Under the pieces are notes generated by a model. That model was given only the letters and a program-made list of their open reading frames with translations, did no database searches and was not told the DNA's origin. From Natronohydrobacter sp. (lineage in GTDB: Bacteria; Pseudomonadota; Alphaproteobacteria; Rhodobacterales; Rhodobacteraceae), in the NCBI GenBank assembly GCA_030603695.1, contig JAUVXF010000001.1:186001-250000 (forward strand): DNA of 64,000 nucleotides, given 5' to 3'. Position 1 is the first letter of the stretch. Each line of letters opens with the position of its first letter. Made by a program: the position numbers and the translations under genes. This document shows positions 24,936 through 34,675 of this stretch, one piece after another.

Positions 24936-25826
24936 ATGCGGCTGGAATGGATTGATGATATTCTGGCCGTGGCAGAGCATGGCTCTTTTCAGGCGGCCTG
25001 CGAAAAGCGCAATGTTTCGCAGCCCGCCTTTTCGCGCCGCATTCGCCAGATTGAACAGGCACTGGGCGTGCCTTTGTTTGACAGGGCAACCCGGCCTGCG
25101 CGCCTGTCCCCGCATGTGCTGGATCAGCTGGATCGTATGCGCGACTTGTCGGCGGGGATGCGTGATCTGACAGTGGCCTTGCGCGATGCCGAAGGGCGGC
25201 GGCGGCGGCGCATTGTCATTGCCTCGCAACACGCGATTGCGGCCACATCCACGCCAGAGATTATCGGGCGGTTTGCCGATCTGGATATTGATACGCGCCT
25301 GCGTTCGGCCAACAGGGATGATTGTCTGGCCCAGATCATGACGCGGCGCGCCGATATAGCCTTTATTCATGATGTGGCGGGCGCGCAGGAAATCCCCGGC
25401 GCAGAGTTTCTGGATATCGTGCAGATTGGCACCGAAACCCTGATCCCCGTCTTTGCGCGTGACAGTCTGGACACGCTGAATGCCGCTTATGCGCGGGGTG
25501 AATTGCCGGTAATCGCCTATCCGGCAGATGTGTTTCTGGGGCAGGTGCAGCGGCGGTTGATCTTTCCGCGCCTGACGCGGGTGGGCCGTGTGCGGCCCCG
25601 GCTGGAAACCGCGCTGACCCTTGCCGCGCTGGAATTCGCGCGCACGGGCTTTGCGATAGCCTGGATACCAGAGCCATTGGCGCGGGCCGATATCAAGGTG
25701 GATCGCCTTGTCAACCTTAGCACGACCCTGCCATCTTTGCCCATGACGCTGATTGCAGCGCGCCTGAATGATGCGCCGTCGCCCATTCTGGCGGATGTCT
25801 GGCAACGGATCACCGCTGGCGCCTGA
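24936..25826 (+). CDS. LysR-family transcriptional regulator
   Basis: Regulator of 296 residues. Winged helix-turn-helix at about 1-60 (AVAEHGSFQAACEKRNVSQPAFSRR) followed by a periplasmic-binding-like effector domain. The ATG at 24936 has AGGGGGA in front; upstream in-frame codons lack such a site. Divergent from the TRAP/PLP operon, which it most likely activates, with the transported amino acid or sulfonate as inducer. Confidence 0.92.
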   Translation: MRLEWIDDILAVAEHGSFQAACEKRNVSQPAFSRRIRQIEQALGVPLFDRATRPARLSPHVLDQLDRMRDLSAGMRDLTVALRDAEGRRRRRIVIASQHAIAATSTPEIIGRFADLDIDTRLRSANRDDCLAQIMTRRADIAFIHDVAGAQEIPGAEFLDIVQIGTETLIPVFARDSLDTLNAAYARGELPVIAYPADVFLGQVQRRLIFPRLTRVGRVRPRLETALTLAALEFARTGFAIAWIPEPLARADIKVDRLVNLSTTLPSLPMTLIAARLNDAPSPILADVWQRITAGA

Positions 25827-25930
25827 TCCGGCGCGGGGGTGGTGCGGGGGCAGGCATGCCTAGTGCTGTTTGACATGGCGCGGGCAGAATGGAACACTGC
25901 GCCTGATTTGGAAGATTGCACCGGAACCGA

Positions 25931-27175
25931 ATGACAATCGCACCCGCCCAGCATGCAGAGATTGCCGTAATCGGGGCCGGTGTGATCGGGCTGGCCTGTG
26001 CTTTGCGCCTGCATCAGGCCGGGCACGAGGTTGTGCTGATTGATCCCAATCCGCCCGGCTCTGGCGCATCCTTTGGCAATGCGGGCACTGTTGCCGATTA
26101 TGCCACCCAGCCTGTGGGCACGCCCGCTGTGCTGAAATCGGTGCCGCAATTGCTGTTCAACAGGGCCTCCCCTCTGGCCATTCGCCCCACCGCGCTGGCC
26201 AGCCTTGCGCCATGGTTGCTGCGCTTTGGCTGGCAAAGCCTGCCCCGGCAGGCCGCGCGCAATGCCGCCGCCATTGCCGGGCTGCTGGCAAGGGCGGGGC
26301 CGCTATGGCGCGATCTGGCAGCCGAAATCGGGGCCGGGGGGCTGCTGCGCGACAATGGCGCGATTTATCTTTATGATGGCCCAAAGGCCGCGCAGGCCGG
26401 TGCGCGCGATATGGAACAGCGCCGGCGGCTGGGCGTAAGCGTGGCCATGATAAGCGCGCCAGAGTTGCACGCGCTGGAACCGGGTTTGCAGCATATCAAC
26501 GCCCCCGCCGCCTATTTTCCCGATGCGCTGTTCATGACAGACCCCGGCCAGATGGTTGCGGCCCTTGCTGCGGCGGTGGCGGCTGTGCCGATCCTGCCGC
26601 ACCGGATAACCCGGCTTGCGCCAGAGGGCCGCGATATCGTGCTGGCCGGTGCGGGGTTTGCACTGCGCGCGCGCAAGGTTGTGCTTGCGGCAGGGGCGCA
26701 TTCGCGCGCACTGGCCGCGCAACTGGGCGACAAGATCCCGCTGGACACTGAGCGCGGCTATCATGTGGAATGGGATATGGATGTGCCGCCCCTGTCCCGC
26801 CCTGTCTGCCCGGTATCGCGCGGCTTTTATCTGTGCCCGATGCAGGGGCGTTTGCGCGCTGCCGGCACGGTAGAGCTGGGCGGCCTGACGCACCCGCCCA
26901 ACCGCGCGCGGATTGATCTGCTGGTTGCCGGTGCGCGCAAGGTCTTTCCCGATCTGCCTGAACCTGTGCGCGATTGGATGGGCTTTCGCCCCTCGCTGCC
27001 CGACAGCCTGCCGGTGATCGGGCAATCCCCCCGCTGTGCGGGTGTGATCCACGCCTTTGGCCATGGCCATATCGGCATGACCCTTGCGCCCATCACCGCG
27101 CGCATGGTCTGCGACAGTGTGGCCGGGCGTCTGTCTGCGCCCGACAGGCACGCAACGCGGCCAGAGCGGTTTTAG
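25931..27175 (+). CDS. FAD-dependent amino acid dehydrogenase/oxidase, DadA-like
   Basis: Flavoprotein of 414 residues of the DAO family. Rossmann motif VIGAGVIG (13-20) followed by the ribose-binding acid in LIDPN, and FGNAGTVADYA typical of DadA-like D-amino acid dehydrogenases. C-terminal block RPSLPDSLPVIGQS and AFGHGHIGMTL complete the FAD site. The ATG at 25931 is chosen over a TTG five codons upstream. It lies 104 bases after lysR in the same direction, so it may belong to the same D-amino-acid or amino-sulfonate regulon. Electron acceptor is probably the respiratory chain. Confidence 0.85.
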   Translation: MTIAPAQHAEIAVIGAGVIGLACALRLHQAGHEVVLIDPNPPGSGASFGNAGTVADYATQPVGTPAVLKSVPQLLFNRASPLAIRPTALASLAPWLLRFGWQSLPRQAARNAAAIAGLLARAGPLWRDLAAEIGAGGLLRDNGAIYLYDGPKAAQAGARDMEQRRRLGVSVAMISAPELHALEPGLQHINAPAAYFPDALFMTDPGQMVAALAAAVAAVPILPHRITRLAPEGRDIVLAGAGFALRARKVVLAAGAHSRALAAQLGDKIPLDTERGYHVEWDMDVPPLSRPVCPVSRGFYLCPMQGRLRAAGTVELGGLTHPPNRARIDLLVAGARKVFPDLPEPVRDWMGFRPSLPDSLPVIGQSPRCAGVIHAFGHGHIGMTLAPITARMVCDSVAGRLSAPDRHATRPERF

Positions 27176-27273
27176 CCCCCAACCCGCGCCCCGCCCCTGC
27201 CAAGGCTTTGCGCGTGCAGATGACAAATCTGTGTCCCGCGCGCCGGGGGCTTGAACGGGGCGGCCTCTCTCCC

Positions 27274-27291
27274 ATTTACCTGTCAGTAAAT
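27274..27291. promoter_or_regulatory. Palindrome upstream of the DUF533 gene
   Basis: ATTTAC-N6-GTAAAT, a perfect six-base dyad 19 bases before the start at 27311. The form resembles operators of small dimeric repressors such as TetR types, but no regulator gene is adjacent. Confidence 0.35.
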
Positions 27292-27310
27292 ACCATATCG
27301 GGGGATAAAG

Positions 27311-28012
27311 ATGTTTGATGCGCGTCAGTTACTGAATCAGGTTATTGGCGCGTTGCCATCTGATGCAGCCGGGGCTGCACCCAAAGGCGCGGGGCAAAAC
27401 CCGCTTGCCGGGGGGGCTGGCCAGCTTTTGACAGGTGCCTTGGCCGGGGGTGTGCTGGGCATGCTGGCAGGCAATAAGCGCGCGCGCAAATTTGCCGGAA
27501 AATCCGCAGGAACGGCGCTGAAGCTGGGTGGCCTCGCGGCTGTGGCGGCAATTGGCTATACGGCTTGGCAGCGCCATCGCGGTGCGGCTGGCGCCCCGGT
27601 GCAACTGCCCCCCGCTGATAGCGCCTTTGCGCTGGAACATGCGCCACAGGGCCAGGATATGCTGGCGCGCGGTGTGCTTGTGGCCATGATACAGGGGGCC
27701 AAGGCCGATGGCCATATTGACCCCGAAGAACATGGCCGCATCTTTCAGCAGATCGAAACCCTCGCGCTGGATGCCGAAGCCAAAGCCTTTGTCATGGATG
27801 AACTGGCCGCCCCGCTGGATATTGGCCGCGTTGCCGCCTATGCCACCTCTCCCGAAGTGGCGACAGAACTTTATGCCGCCGCATTGCTGGCCATGAACCC
27901 CGATACAGAGGCAGAGCGGCATTTTCTGATCCGCCTGCAAGGCGCGCTTGGGCTTGATCCCGCACTTGCCGCACATCTGGAAGCCGCAGTGGCCGCAGAA
28001 TTGCAGGGCTGA
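27311..28012 (+). CDS. DUF533 / TerB-like protein
   Basis: Protein of 233 residues with a Gly/Ala-rich, hydrophobic N-terminal half (a membrane-associated stretch at about 35-90) and a C-terminal TerB-like helical domain with the acidic block AKADGHIDPEEHGRIF (about 135-150). This is the layout of the YebE/DUF533 family. Function is unknown; TerB domains are thought to bind metal ions at membranes. A palindrome lies upstream. Stands alone. Confidence 0.8.
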   Translation: MFDARQLLNQVIGALPSDAAGAAPKGAGQNPLAGGAGQLLTGALAGGVLGMLAGNKRARKFAGKSAGTALKLGGLAAVAAIGYTAWQRHRGAAGAPVQLPPADSAFALEHAPQGQDMLARGVLVAMIQGAKADGHIDPEEHGRIFQQIETLALDAEAKAFVMDELAAPLDIGRVAAYATSPEVATELYAAALLAMNPDTEAERHFLIRLQGALGLDPALAAHLEAAVAAELQG

Positions 28013-28064
28013 ACATGCAGCCCCCCATACGCCCCCGAACGCCTGCCCTGTGTCAGAGGCAGGC

Positions 28065-28685
28065 ATGAGCCTTGATGCGCGCGCCCCGTTGCGACGGGGG
28101 GGAACCCATCGCATCACCGAAGTGCTGGAGCATTTGCAAGGCGCTGTTCTGGCGCGGCCAGAGGCAGAGAAAATCGTCTTGCGCGATCTTCTGCTGGTGC
28201 TGGAAAAGAACTCTTTTGCTGTGCTGTTGCTGGTCTTTGCGCTGCTGCTTGTCTCTCCGCTTAGTGCGATACCGGGGGCAACCACGCTTTTCGGGCTGAC
28301 AATTGCCACCATTCTGGCCCAGCTTTTGTTGGGCCGCCGTCATGTCTGGTTGCCAGAATTCTTGCTGAACCGCCCCTTGCCCGTGCGCCAGACACTGACA
28401 GCGCTGCATTGGCTGGAAAAGCCCGCGGGCTGGTTGGAGCGCTGTTTGCGCGCGCGTCTGTCTTGGGTGGTGGAACGGCCTGTGGTGCTAAGCCTGAAAG
28501 GGCTGGTCTTCACGGCGGCCCTGTGTGCCCCGCTGATGGAAGTGATCCCGGCCAGCGGCACCAGTGTTGGCGCGGCAATCACAATTTTCAGCGCAGGCTT
28601 GCTGGCGCGTGACGGGGTTTTTGTTGTGCTTGGGGCAGGGCTGGCCGCGATCCTGCCTGTGACGTTATGGATTTTGCTCCGATGA
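28065..28685 (+). CDS. ExoD-family exopolysaccharide synthesis protein
   Basis: Membrane protein of 206 residues of the ExoD family, with the typical HRITEVLEHL and FALLLVSPLSAIPGATT blocks and four to five hydrophobic segments. The start at 28065 follows AGAGGCAGG; the longer upstream frame overlaps the DUF533 gene. ExoD of Sinorhizobium affects exopolysaccharide production and alkaline tolerance; the molecular role is unknown. The stop overlaps the next start by ATGA. Confidence 0.85.
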   Translation: MSLDARAPLRRGGTHRITEVLEHLQGAVLARPEAEKIVLRDLLLVLEKNSFAVLLLVFALLLVSPLSAIPGATTLFGLTIATILAQLLLGRRHVWLPEFLLNRPLPVRQTLTALHWLEKPAGWLERCLRARLSWVVERPVVLSLKGLVFTAALCAPLMEVIPASGTSVGAAITIFSAGLLARDGVFVVLGAGLAAILPVTLWILLR

Positions 28686-30124
28686 CTTCAGGCTTGTCTG
28701 GCGTGCCGTCTTTGCACCCCTTTGGCCCGGTCTTGCTGTTTCGGGGGGTCGGGGATGGGCAGGTGCGGCTTGCCGCCCTTGTGGGATATCCCGAAACCGC
28801 CCCGCGCCCCAGTCTGGACTGCGATACGGGGGCAGCCGCTTATACCGAATTGCTGCGCCTTGATGGCTTTGTGGTGGCGCGGTTTGATTTCGCGCTGAGC
28901 TGCGATGCCACGCCGGGGCAGTATGTGTTCAATGGCCAAAGCCATGCTGTGCAAACGCGGTTTGACACCGACATGACACTTGCCTTCGCGTCTTGCAATG
29001 GGCAGGAGCATGGGGATTTTGACAGGCCAGAGCCGCAGCGCAACGCCATGTGGGCGCGTTTGCTGGCCGATCACGCGCGCCAGCCCTTCGCGCTGTTGCT
29101 GCATGGCGGTGATCAGATTTATGCCGATCAGGATGCCAAATCCCATCCCCTTACCGAAGGCTGGCCCGATAGCCTGCCGCGCGATGTCACCGCCGCGCAG
29201 ATGCTGGATGTAGAGCGCTGTTTGCGCCGGGCCTTCATGGCGCGATATACGCGGCTGTTTGCGTCCAGCGCCTTTGCGCAAGTGTGCAGCCAGATCCCAT
29301 CTCTGGCGATGTGGGATGACCATGATATCTGCGATGGCTGGGGGTCTTTGGAACGCTCGCGCACGCGGTCTGGCATTGGCCAGACGCTGTTCACTGTCGC
29401 GCGCGAGATGTTCTTGCTGTTTCAGCATGGCGCGCGAGAGGCCGATATTCCCGCCCTGTTTGCAGACCCGGAAGGGCTGGCATTGGGCTGGCATTACCGC
29501 TTGCCGGGCTTGGATATCATTGCCCCCGATCTGCGGTCAGAGCGCGGGCGGCGGCAGATCATGGGCGCGCGGGGCTGGGCCATGATGGAGGGTTTGCGCA
29601 GCGGGCCTGTGGCAGAGCATGTTTTCATGGTGTCCAGCGTGCCGCTACTCGGGCCGCGCCTGTCGATCATAGAGCGGATCATGATGCTGATCCCATCGAT
29701 GCAGAAATATGAAGACGATCTGCGCGACCAATGGCAAAGCCGCGCCCATCGGGCCGAATGGCAGCGCATGCTGTCCCTGTGTCTGGAGGTGCTGGAGCGT
29801 TCCAGCATGACTGTTCTTTCGGGCGAGATTCATCTTGCCACACAGGCCCGCATGACAGGCGGCAGGCGCGATCTGATACAGCTTATTGCGTCTGGCATTG
29901 CCCATGATGCCCCGCCACAGGGCTATGCGCGGGCCTTGGGCTGGCTCGCCGGGCTGGGCGAAGCGCCCTTGCCATCGCATCCGATCAGGATTTCCCCGCT
30001 GCCGGGCCAGACCCGGCGCTATGTGGCCGAACGCAATTATCTGGTCTTGCACCGGCAGGCGGGCCAGTGGTCTGCCGCGTGGGAGTTGGAAAGCTCTGGC
30101 CGCACGGCGCCACTGGCCCTGTAA
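28682..30124 (+). CDS. PhoD-like metallophosphatase
   Basis: Protein of 480 residues with metal-binding motifs of the PhoD-like phosphatase group: SCN (about 102-105), GGDQIYAD (about 141-148), WDDHD (about 210-214) and GEIH (about 380-383). There is no signal peptide, so a cytoplasmic role is likely, unlike secreted PhoD. The ATG at 28682 overlaps the exoD stop (ATGA); another ATG lies five codons earlier. The pairing with ExoD suggests envelope or polysaccharide work, but this is inference. Confidence 0.82.
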   Translation: MTSGLSGVPSLHPFGPVLLFRGVGDGQVRLAALVGYPETAPRPSLDCDTGAAAYTELLRLDGFVVARFDFALSCDATPGQYVFNGQSHAVQTRFDTDMTLAFASCNGQEHGDFDRPEPQRNAMWARLLADHARQPFALLLHGGDQIYADQDAKSHPLTEGWPDSLPRDVTAAQMLDVERCLRRAFMARYTRLFASSAFAQVCSQIPSLAMWDDHDICDGWGSLERSRTRSGIGQTLFTVAREMFLLFQHGAREADIPALFADPEGLALGWHYRLPGLDIIAPDLRSERGRRQIMGARGWAMMEGLRSGPVAEHVFMVSSVPLLGPRLSIIERIMMLIPSMQKYEDDLRDQWQSRAHRAEWQRMLSLCLEVLERSSMTVLSGEIHLATQARMTGGRRDLIQLIASGIAHDAPPQGYARALGWLAGLGEAPLPSHPIRISPLPGQTRRYVAERNYLVLHRQAGQWSAAWELESSGRTAPLAL

Positions 30125-30136
30125 GGGCGCAGGGTG

Positions 30137-31807
30137 TTACCGGTTTATCGCGCGGCTTAGCACGATCACAGGGATGATCCCCACCGCCACGATCATCAGC
30201 GCCGCGGTTGCGGCCTCTTCCAGCCGCCCGTCAGAGGCAAGGCGGAATGTGCGGATTGCCAGTGTATCGAAATTGAAGGGCCGCACGATCAATGTGGCGG
30301 GCAGTTCCTTCATCACATCGGCAAAGACAAAGATGGCCGCCGTCAGCATGCCGCGGCGCAAAAGCGGGAAATGCACATGCGCCAGCACCCCGCCCGGCCC
30401 ATAGCCCAGATTGCGCGCGGCGTCATCCATGCTGCGCGGAATGCGGGCAAAGGCGGCCTCTACCGTCTTTAGCGCAACGGCAAGGTATCGCACCACATAG
30501 GCAAATAGCAGCGCGCCGATTGTGCCTGTCAGCAATAGCCCGGTGGAAATGCCAAATGTCGCGCGCATAAACGCATCCAGCGCATTGTCAAACGCGGCCA
30601 GCGGCAGCAACACGCCCACGGCAATCACCGCCCCCGGCATCGCATAACCAAGCGATGCCGCCTGCATGGCCGCGCGCACCATCAGCGCGCCTTGCAGGCG
30701 CTTGGCATAGCTGAGGATGACCGCAATCGTGACCAGCACCAAGGCCGCAAGCCCTGCCATTTTCAGACTGTTCAGGGCGAAGGTGAAAAAGCGAGGGCCC
30801 CAAAGCGGATCACCCGCAATCACGTTCAGCCGCACCAGTTCTGCGGCCGGAAAGCCAAAGCCCAGCAGCACAGGCAAGCCGCAAGCCAAAGCCGCGCCTG
30901 CCCCGGCCAGTGGCGACAGCCGCACGCGCAGCAGCGTGCGCGAGCGCCCCCCCACATCGCCCGCAAAGCGGCGGTTGGATCTCAAGATGCGCTCTATCAG
31001 AAACACGGTTGCCACGAAAAACACCAATAGCGCCGAAAGCTGCGCCGCTGCCACGGGCGCGCCGCGCGCAAACCATGTGCGGAAAATGCCTGTGGTCAGG
31101 GTTTGCACGCCCAGATGCAACACCGCGCCATAATCGGCCAGCGTTTCCATGGCCACAAAGGCCGCGCCCGCCGCAATGGCGGGCCATGCCATCGGCAGGG
31201 CCACGCGCAAAAAGGCCGATCTGCGGCTATGGCCCAGCGCGCGGGCCGAATCCATCAGCGATTGGGATTGCCCCAGAAATGCCGCGCGCGCCAGCAGATA
31301 GACATAGGGATACAGCACCAGCGCCAGCAGCACCATTGCCCCCGGCAGCGAGGCGATTTGCGGAAACCAGTAATCCCCCCGCCCCCAGCCGAACAGGTTA
31401 CGCAACCCGCTTTGCAGCGGCCCCCAATAACTAAGCCTGTCAAAATACACATAGGCAATCACATAGCCCGGCATGGCCAGAGGCAGCATCAGCGCCCATT
31501 CAAACACCCGCCGCCCCGGAAACTCATAGGCTGCCACCAGCCAGCCCGTTGTCACCCCGATCACAATGGCCAGCAGGCTGACACCCCCCACCAGCAGCAA
31601 GGAATTGCGCAGATAGCCCGGCAGCACAGTGGCGCGCAAATGCGCCCAAACCCCATCGGACGGCATGAAAACCTGCACCAGAACTGTCAGGATCGGCAGC
31701 AAGATCACGGCCACCAGCAGCAGGGCCAGAACTGTCCAGCCCGTTGGGCGCATCTGGCGCCAGATGCTGTGCGCGTGGCGGTGCTGCGGTATGTCGCTGG
31801 ATATCAT
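30137..31807 (-). CDS. Iron(III) ABC transporter permease, FbpB type
   Basis: Fused two-module permease of 556 residues with about twelve hydrophobic segments and two inner-membrane-complex EAA-like loops (MDSARALGHSRRSAFLRVALP and SMDDAARNLGYGPGGVLAHVHFP regions). This is the FbpB/AfuB architecture for periplasmic iron uptake. The ATG at 31807 is preferred to a GTG five codons upstream. Divergent from the matching binding protein at 32044. No ATPase gene is present nearby, so one encoded elsewhere must serve. Confidence 0.88.
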   Translation of the reverse strand: MISSDIPQHRHAHSIWRQMRPTGWTVLALLLVAVILLPILTVLVQVFMPSDGVWAHLRATVLPGYLRNSLLLVGGVSLLAIVIGVTTGWLVAAYEFPGRRVFEWALMLPLAMPGYVIAYVYFDRLSYWGPLQSGLRNLFGWGRGDYWFPQIASLPGAMVLLALVLYPYVYLLARAAFLGQSQSLMDSARALGHSRRSAFLRVALPMAWPAIAAGAAFVAMETLADYGAVLHLGVQTLTTGIFRTWFARGAPVAAAQLSALLVFFVATVFLIERILRSNRRFAGDVGGRSRTLLRVRLSPLAGAGAALACGLPVLLGFGFPAAELVRLNVIAGDPLWGPRFFTFALNSLKMAGLAALVLVTIAVILSYAKRLQGALMVRAAMQAASLGYAMPGAVIAVGVLLPLAAFDNALDAFMRATFGISTGLLLTGTIGALLFAYVVRYLAVALKTVEAAFARIPRSMDDAARNLGYGPGGVLAHVHFPLLRRGMLTAAIFVFADVMKELPATLIVRPFNFDTLAIRTFRLASDGRLEEAATAALMIVAVGIIPVIVLSRAINR

Positions 31808-31902
31808 TGTGCTTCGCTTCACATGGCAGAGGGACTGGCGCGGCCCGTTTCAAGGGGGGCACAGGCCCCGGACGCAAGGGCGCAATGCCAGAAATTCTAA
31901 CT

Positions 31903-31917
31903 TGACTGTTATTGTCA
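31903..31917. promoter_or_regulatory. Candidate RirA iron-responsive box
   Basis: TGA-N9-TCA (TGACTGTTATTGTCA), the reported consensus of the IRO box bound by the alphaproteobacterial iron regulator RirA, with an inner TGAC/GTCA dyad. It sits in the divergent region of the iron ABC genes, 95 bases from the permease start and 126 from the binding-protein start. Confidence 0.55.
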
Positions 31918-32043
31918 GAAATAACGCTTTACGCAATCGAAAACCGAAGGTAAATAGGCCCCACTCTTTTTGGCCAACCCACGAAAGTGCCGATGATGGC
32001 CCTTTCCCAGGCAGGCGCTCACAGACAAGACTGGAGAAACGCC

Positions 32044-33054
32044 ATGTTGCGCACTGCGACAGTATCCTTCCTTGCTCTTGCTACTGCGCTTCCCGCCGTA
32101 GCAACAGAGCTGAACCTCTACTCTTCGCGCCATTACGACACGGATTTTCAGCTCTACGAGGCGTTCACCGCCGCGACAGGGATCACTGTCAATCTGATCG
32201 AAGGTTCTGGCGATGAATTGCAAGCGCGAATCGAAGCCGAGGGCGCGAACAGCCCCGCCGATTTGCTGCTGACAGTGGATGCCGGGCGGTTGCACCGCGC
32301 GGAAATCGCAGGCCTGTTCCAGCCCGTTGAAAGTGCCGTGCTGGCAGAGCGTATTCCCGCAGATCTGCGCCACCCCGACAATCTGTGGTTTGGCCTGACA
32401 ACCCGCGCGCGCGTTATCTTCTACAGCATCGAAAACGGCCTGCCCGAAGGTGTGAGCACCTATGAAGATCTTGCAAACCCCGCGCTGGAGGGTGAAATCT
32501 GCATGCGCAGTTCGTCCAATATCTACAGCGTTTCGCTGCTGGCAGAGCTGATTGATGCGCTGGGCGCAGAGGCTGCGGAAGACTGGGCGCGCGGGATTGG
32601 CAACAATCTGGCCCGCGAACCCCAAGGCGGCGATACCGACCAGATTCGCGCCGTGGCCGCTGGCGAATGCGCCATCGGGATTTCCAACACCTATTACTGG
32701 GGCCGTCTGAAATCCTCTTCCAACCCGGAAGATGTGGCCGTGGCCGATGCAACGGCCTTCATCTTCCCCAATCAGGATGATCGCGGCACGCATACCAATA
32801 TTTCCGGTGCAGGGGTGCTGGTGCATGCCCCCAACAAAGACAATGCCATTGCCTTCCTGGAATATCTGGTTTCGGATGAAGCACAGCAAATCCTGGCCGA
32901 TGGCAATAACGAATACCCCGTAGCGCCCGGCGTGCAGATCACAGGCCCGATGGCCGCGCATATGGATTTCCGGCGCAGCGAGGTGAATGCCTCTGTCTTT
33001 GGTGTGAATGCGGCAGAAGCCGTCACAATCTGGGATCGTGCTGGCGTGCCATAA
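32044..33054 (+). CDS. Iron(III) ABC transporter periplasmic binding protein, FbpA/FutA type
   Basis: Periplasmic ferric-ion binding protein of 336 residues. Sec signal peptide about 1-20 (AVAT/EL), mature start ELNLYSSRHYDTD with the tyrosine/histidine motif usual for FutA, and the paired tyrosines in SNTYYWGRL that ligate iron. GGAGA upstream fixes the ATG at 32044. Divergent from the permease, with an iron box between, and followed by a strong terminator, so it is transcribed alone. Confidence 0.92.
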   Translation: MLRTATVSFLALATALPAVATELNLYSSRHYDTDFQLYEAFTAATGITVNLIEGSGDELQARIEAEGANSPADLLLTVDAGRLHRAEIAGLFQPVESAVLAERIPADLRHPDNLWFGLTTRARVIFYSIENGLPEGVSTYEDLANPALEGEICMRSSSNIYSVSLLAELIDALGAEAAEDWARGIGNNLAREPQGGDTDQIRAVAAGECAIGISNTYYWGRLKSSSNPEDVAVADATAFIFPNQDDRGTHTNISGAGVLVHAPNKDNAIAFLEYLVSDEAQQILADGNNEYPVAPGVQITGPMAAHMDFRRSEVNASVFGVNAAEAVTIWDRAGVP

Positions 33055-33079
33055 CTGGCAGGGCACATGCTGCCTGAAG

Positions 33080-33109
33080 GGGCCGGCGCGGGATCGCGCC
33101 GGCCCTTTT
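33080..33109 (+). terminator. Rho-independent terminator of the iron binding-protein gene
   Basis: Eleven-pair G+C stem (33080-33090 with 33095-33105), loop GGAT, followed by TTTT. It starts 25 bases after the stop codon. Confidence 0.9.
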
Positions 33110-33215
33110 CCATGCGCCAGCACTGCCGGAAACTGCGCGATTCTCTGCCCAGCATATGATATGGGATGTGCATTTATGCGCTGGCACCTGGGACAGGCGC
33201 AGGGTTTAAGTTGGC

Positions 33216-34601
33216 ATGGATTGCGCAATGGTTATTTCAGCACACAGGAACACCCCATATCGCAGGCGGACTGTTTTGGCCGGGTGCGGGGCAATCGGGG
33301 CGCTGGCGGCGGCCTTTGGGGTTGGCAGGCTGGCCGCCCGGCCGCGCGGGCCTATTGTAGTTGTCGGGGCCGGGCTGGCGGGGCTGTCTGCGGCGCGCGT
33401 GTTGCAGGATGCGGGCTATCTTGTGACAGTGCTGGAGGGCCGCGCGCGGATTGGCGGGCGCATTCACACCTCGCGCCTGTGGCCGGATTTGCCGATGGAT
33501 ATGGGCGCAAGCTGGATACATGGCCAGCATGGCAATCCGCTGAGTGGTCTTGCGCAAGATGCCCGCGCGCGGCTGGTTGCAACCCGCTATGACGCCGCCA
33601 TCCTGCTGGGGCCGGATGGTGCGGCGATTGACCCCGATTTGCGCCCCGCCGCCGCGCTATTGGCCCGAGCCCTTGCAGCAACAGAGCGGCGGGCGCGGGA
33701 TGTATCCATCCTTCAGGCGCTGGAAGATCACGCCGCATTTCAGGCCGCCTCGCCAGAGTTGCGCAGGCTGGTGGCGTATCTGGTCAATTCCACGCTGGAG
33801 CAGGAATATGGCAGCCCCGCGCGCCTGCTATCGGCATGGTATGGGCAAGAGGCACAGGAATTCGGCGGGCCGGATGTGCTGTTTCCGGGCGGGTTTGACC
33901 AGATCACCACCCATCTGGCGCGCGGGCTGGATATCCGCCTTGGGGCAGAGGTGCGCAGCATCGCGCCGGGCTTTGTGCATCTGGCCCAGGGCGGGCAGAT
34001 CGCGGCGGGCCATGTGATCTGCACGGTGCCGCTTGGGGTGCTGCAAGCGGGCCATATCCGCTTTGCCCAACCCCTTGCCCCCGAACGCCAAGCCGCGATT
34101 GACGGGCTTGGCATGGGGCTTTTGAACAAATGCTGGTTGCGGTTTGACCGCATCCATTGGCCCGATGATGTGGATTGGATTGGCTGGCTTGGCCCGCGCG
34201 CGGGCTATTGGGGCGAATGGGTGTCTTTGGCGCGCGCGCTGCGCGCCCCTGTGCTGCTGGGTTTCAACGCCGCAGACGCCGCCACCGATCTGGAAGCGCT
34301 GGATGACCGCGACACCATCGCCGCCGCGCATGAGGCGCTGCGCGCCATGTTCGGGGCGCGCTTTCCCGCCCCTGTGGCCGCGCAGATTACCCGTTGGGGC
34401 CAAGACCGCCACGCCCTTGGCAGCTATAGTTTCACAGCTGTGGGCACTGGCCCTGCCAGCCGCCGCGCGCTGGCGGGCGCAGAATGGGACGGTGCGCTGT
34501 GGTTTGCGGGAGAGGCGGCCTCTGCCCCGTATTTCGGCACGGCGCATGGCGCGGTTTTATCCGGGCGCGCGGCGGCAGCGGGCGTGCTTGCAGCCGGGTG
34601 A
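33216..34601 (+). CDS. FAD-dependent amine oxidase with Tat-type signal
   Basis: Flavin amine oxidase of 461 residues. The N-terminus has [21 protein letters not shown] (residues 15-35), a twin-arginine signal pattern; the Cys in LAGC lies before the hydrophobic part and is probably not a lipobox. FAD site [16 protein letters not shown] near 48-63 with the acid in [12 protein letters not shown], and the C-terminal [11 protein letters not shown] block. Polyamine or monoamine oxidation in the periplasm is the likely role. No good ribosome site is seen, and the ATG at 33228 is an alternative start. 74 bases before modA. Confidence 0.85.
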   Translation: MDCAMVISAHRNTPYRRRTVLAGCGAIGALAAAFGVGRLAARPRGPIVVVGAGLAGLSAARVLQDAGYLVTVLEGRARIGGRIHTSRLWPDLPMDMGASWIHGQHGNPLSGLAQDARARLVATRYDAAILLGPDGAAIDPDLRPAAALLARALAATERRARDVSILQALEDHAAFQAASPELRRLVAYLVNSTLEQEYGSPARLLSAWYGQEAQEFGGPDVLFPGGFDQITTHLARGLDIRLGAEVRSIAPGFVHLAQGGQIAAGHVICTVPLGVLQAGHIRFAQPLAPERQAAIDGLGMGLLNKCWLRFDRIHWPDDVDWIGWLGPRAGYWGEWVSLARALRAPVLLGFNAADAATDLEALDDRDTIAAAHEALRAMFGARFPAPVAAQITRWGQDRHALGSYSFTAVGTGPASRRALAGAEWDGALWFAGEAASAPYFGTAHGAVLSGRAAAAGVLAAG

Positions 34602-34675
34602 GGGCGCGGAAATTGCCCTTGCGCGCGGTTTTGCTTTCATGCGACCCTTCCCCGACATATCGCCCCAGAGAACCA

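Noticed and set aside
33232..33300. Lipoprotein signal (LAGC) in the amine oxidase
   Set aside because: The hydrophobic stretch follows the Cys, which fits a Tat signal and not a lipobox.
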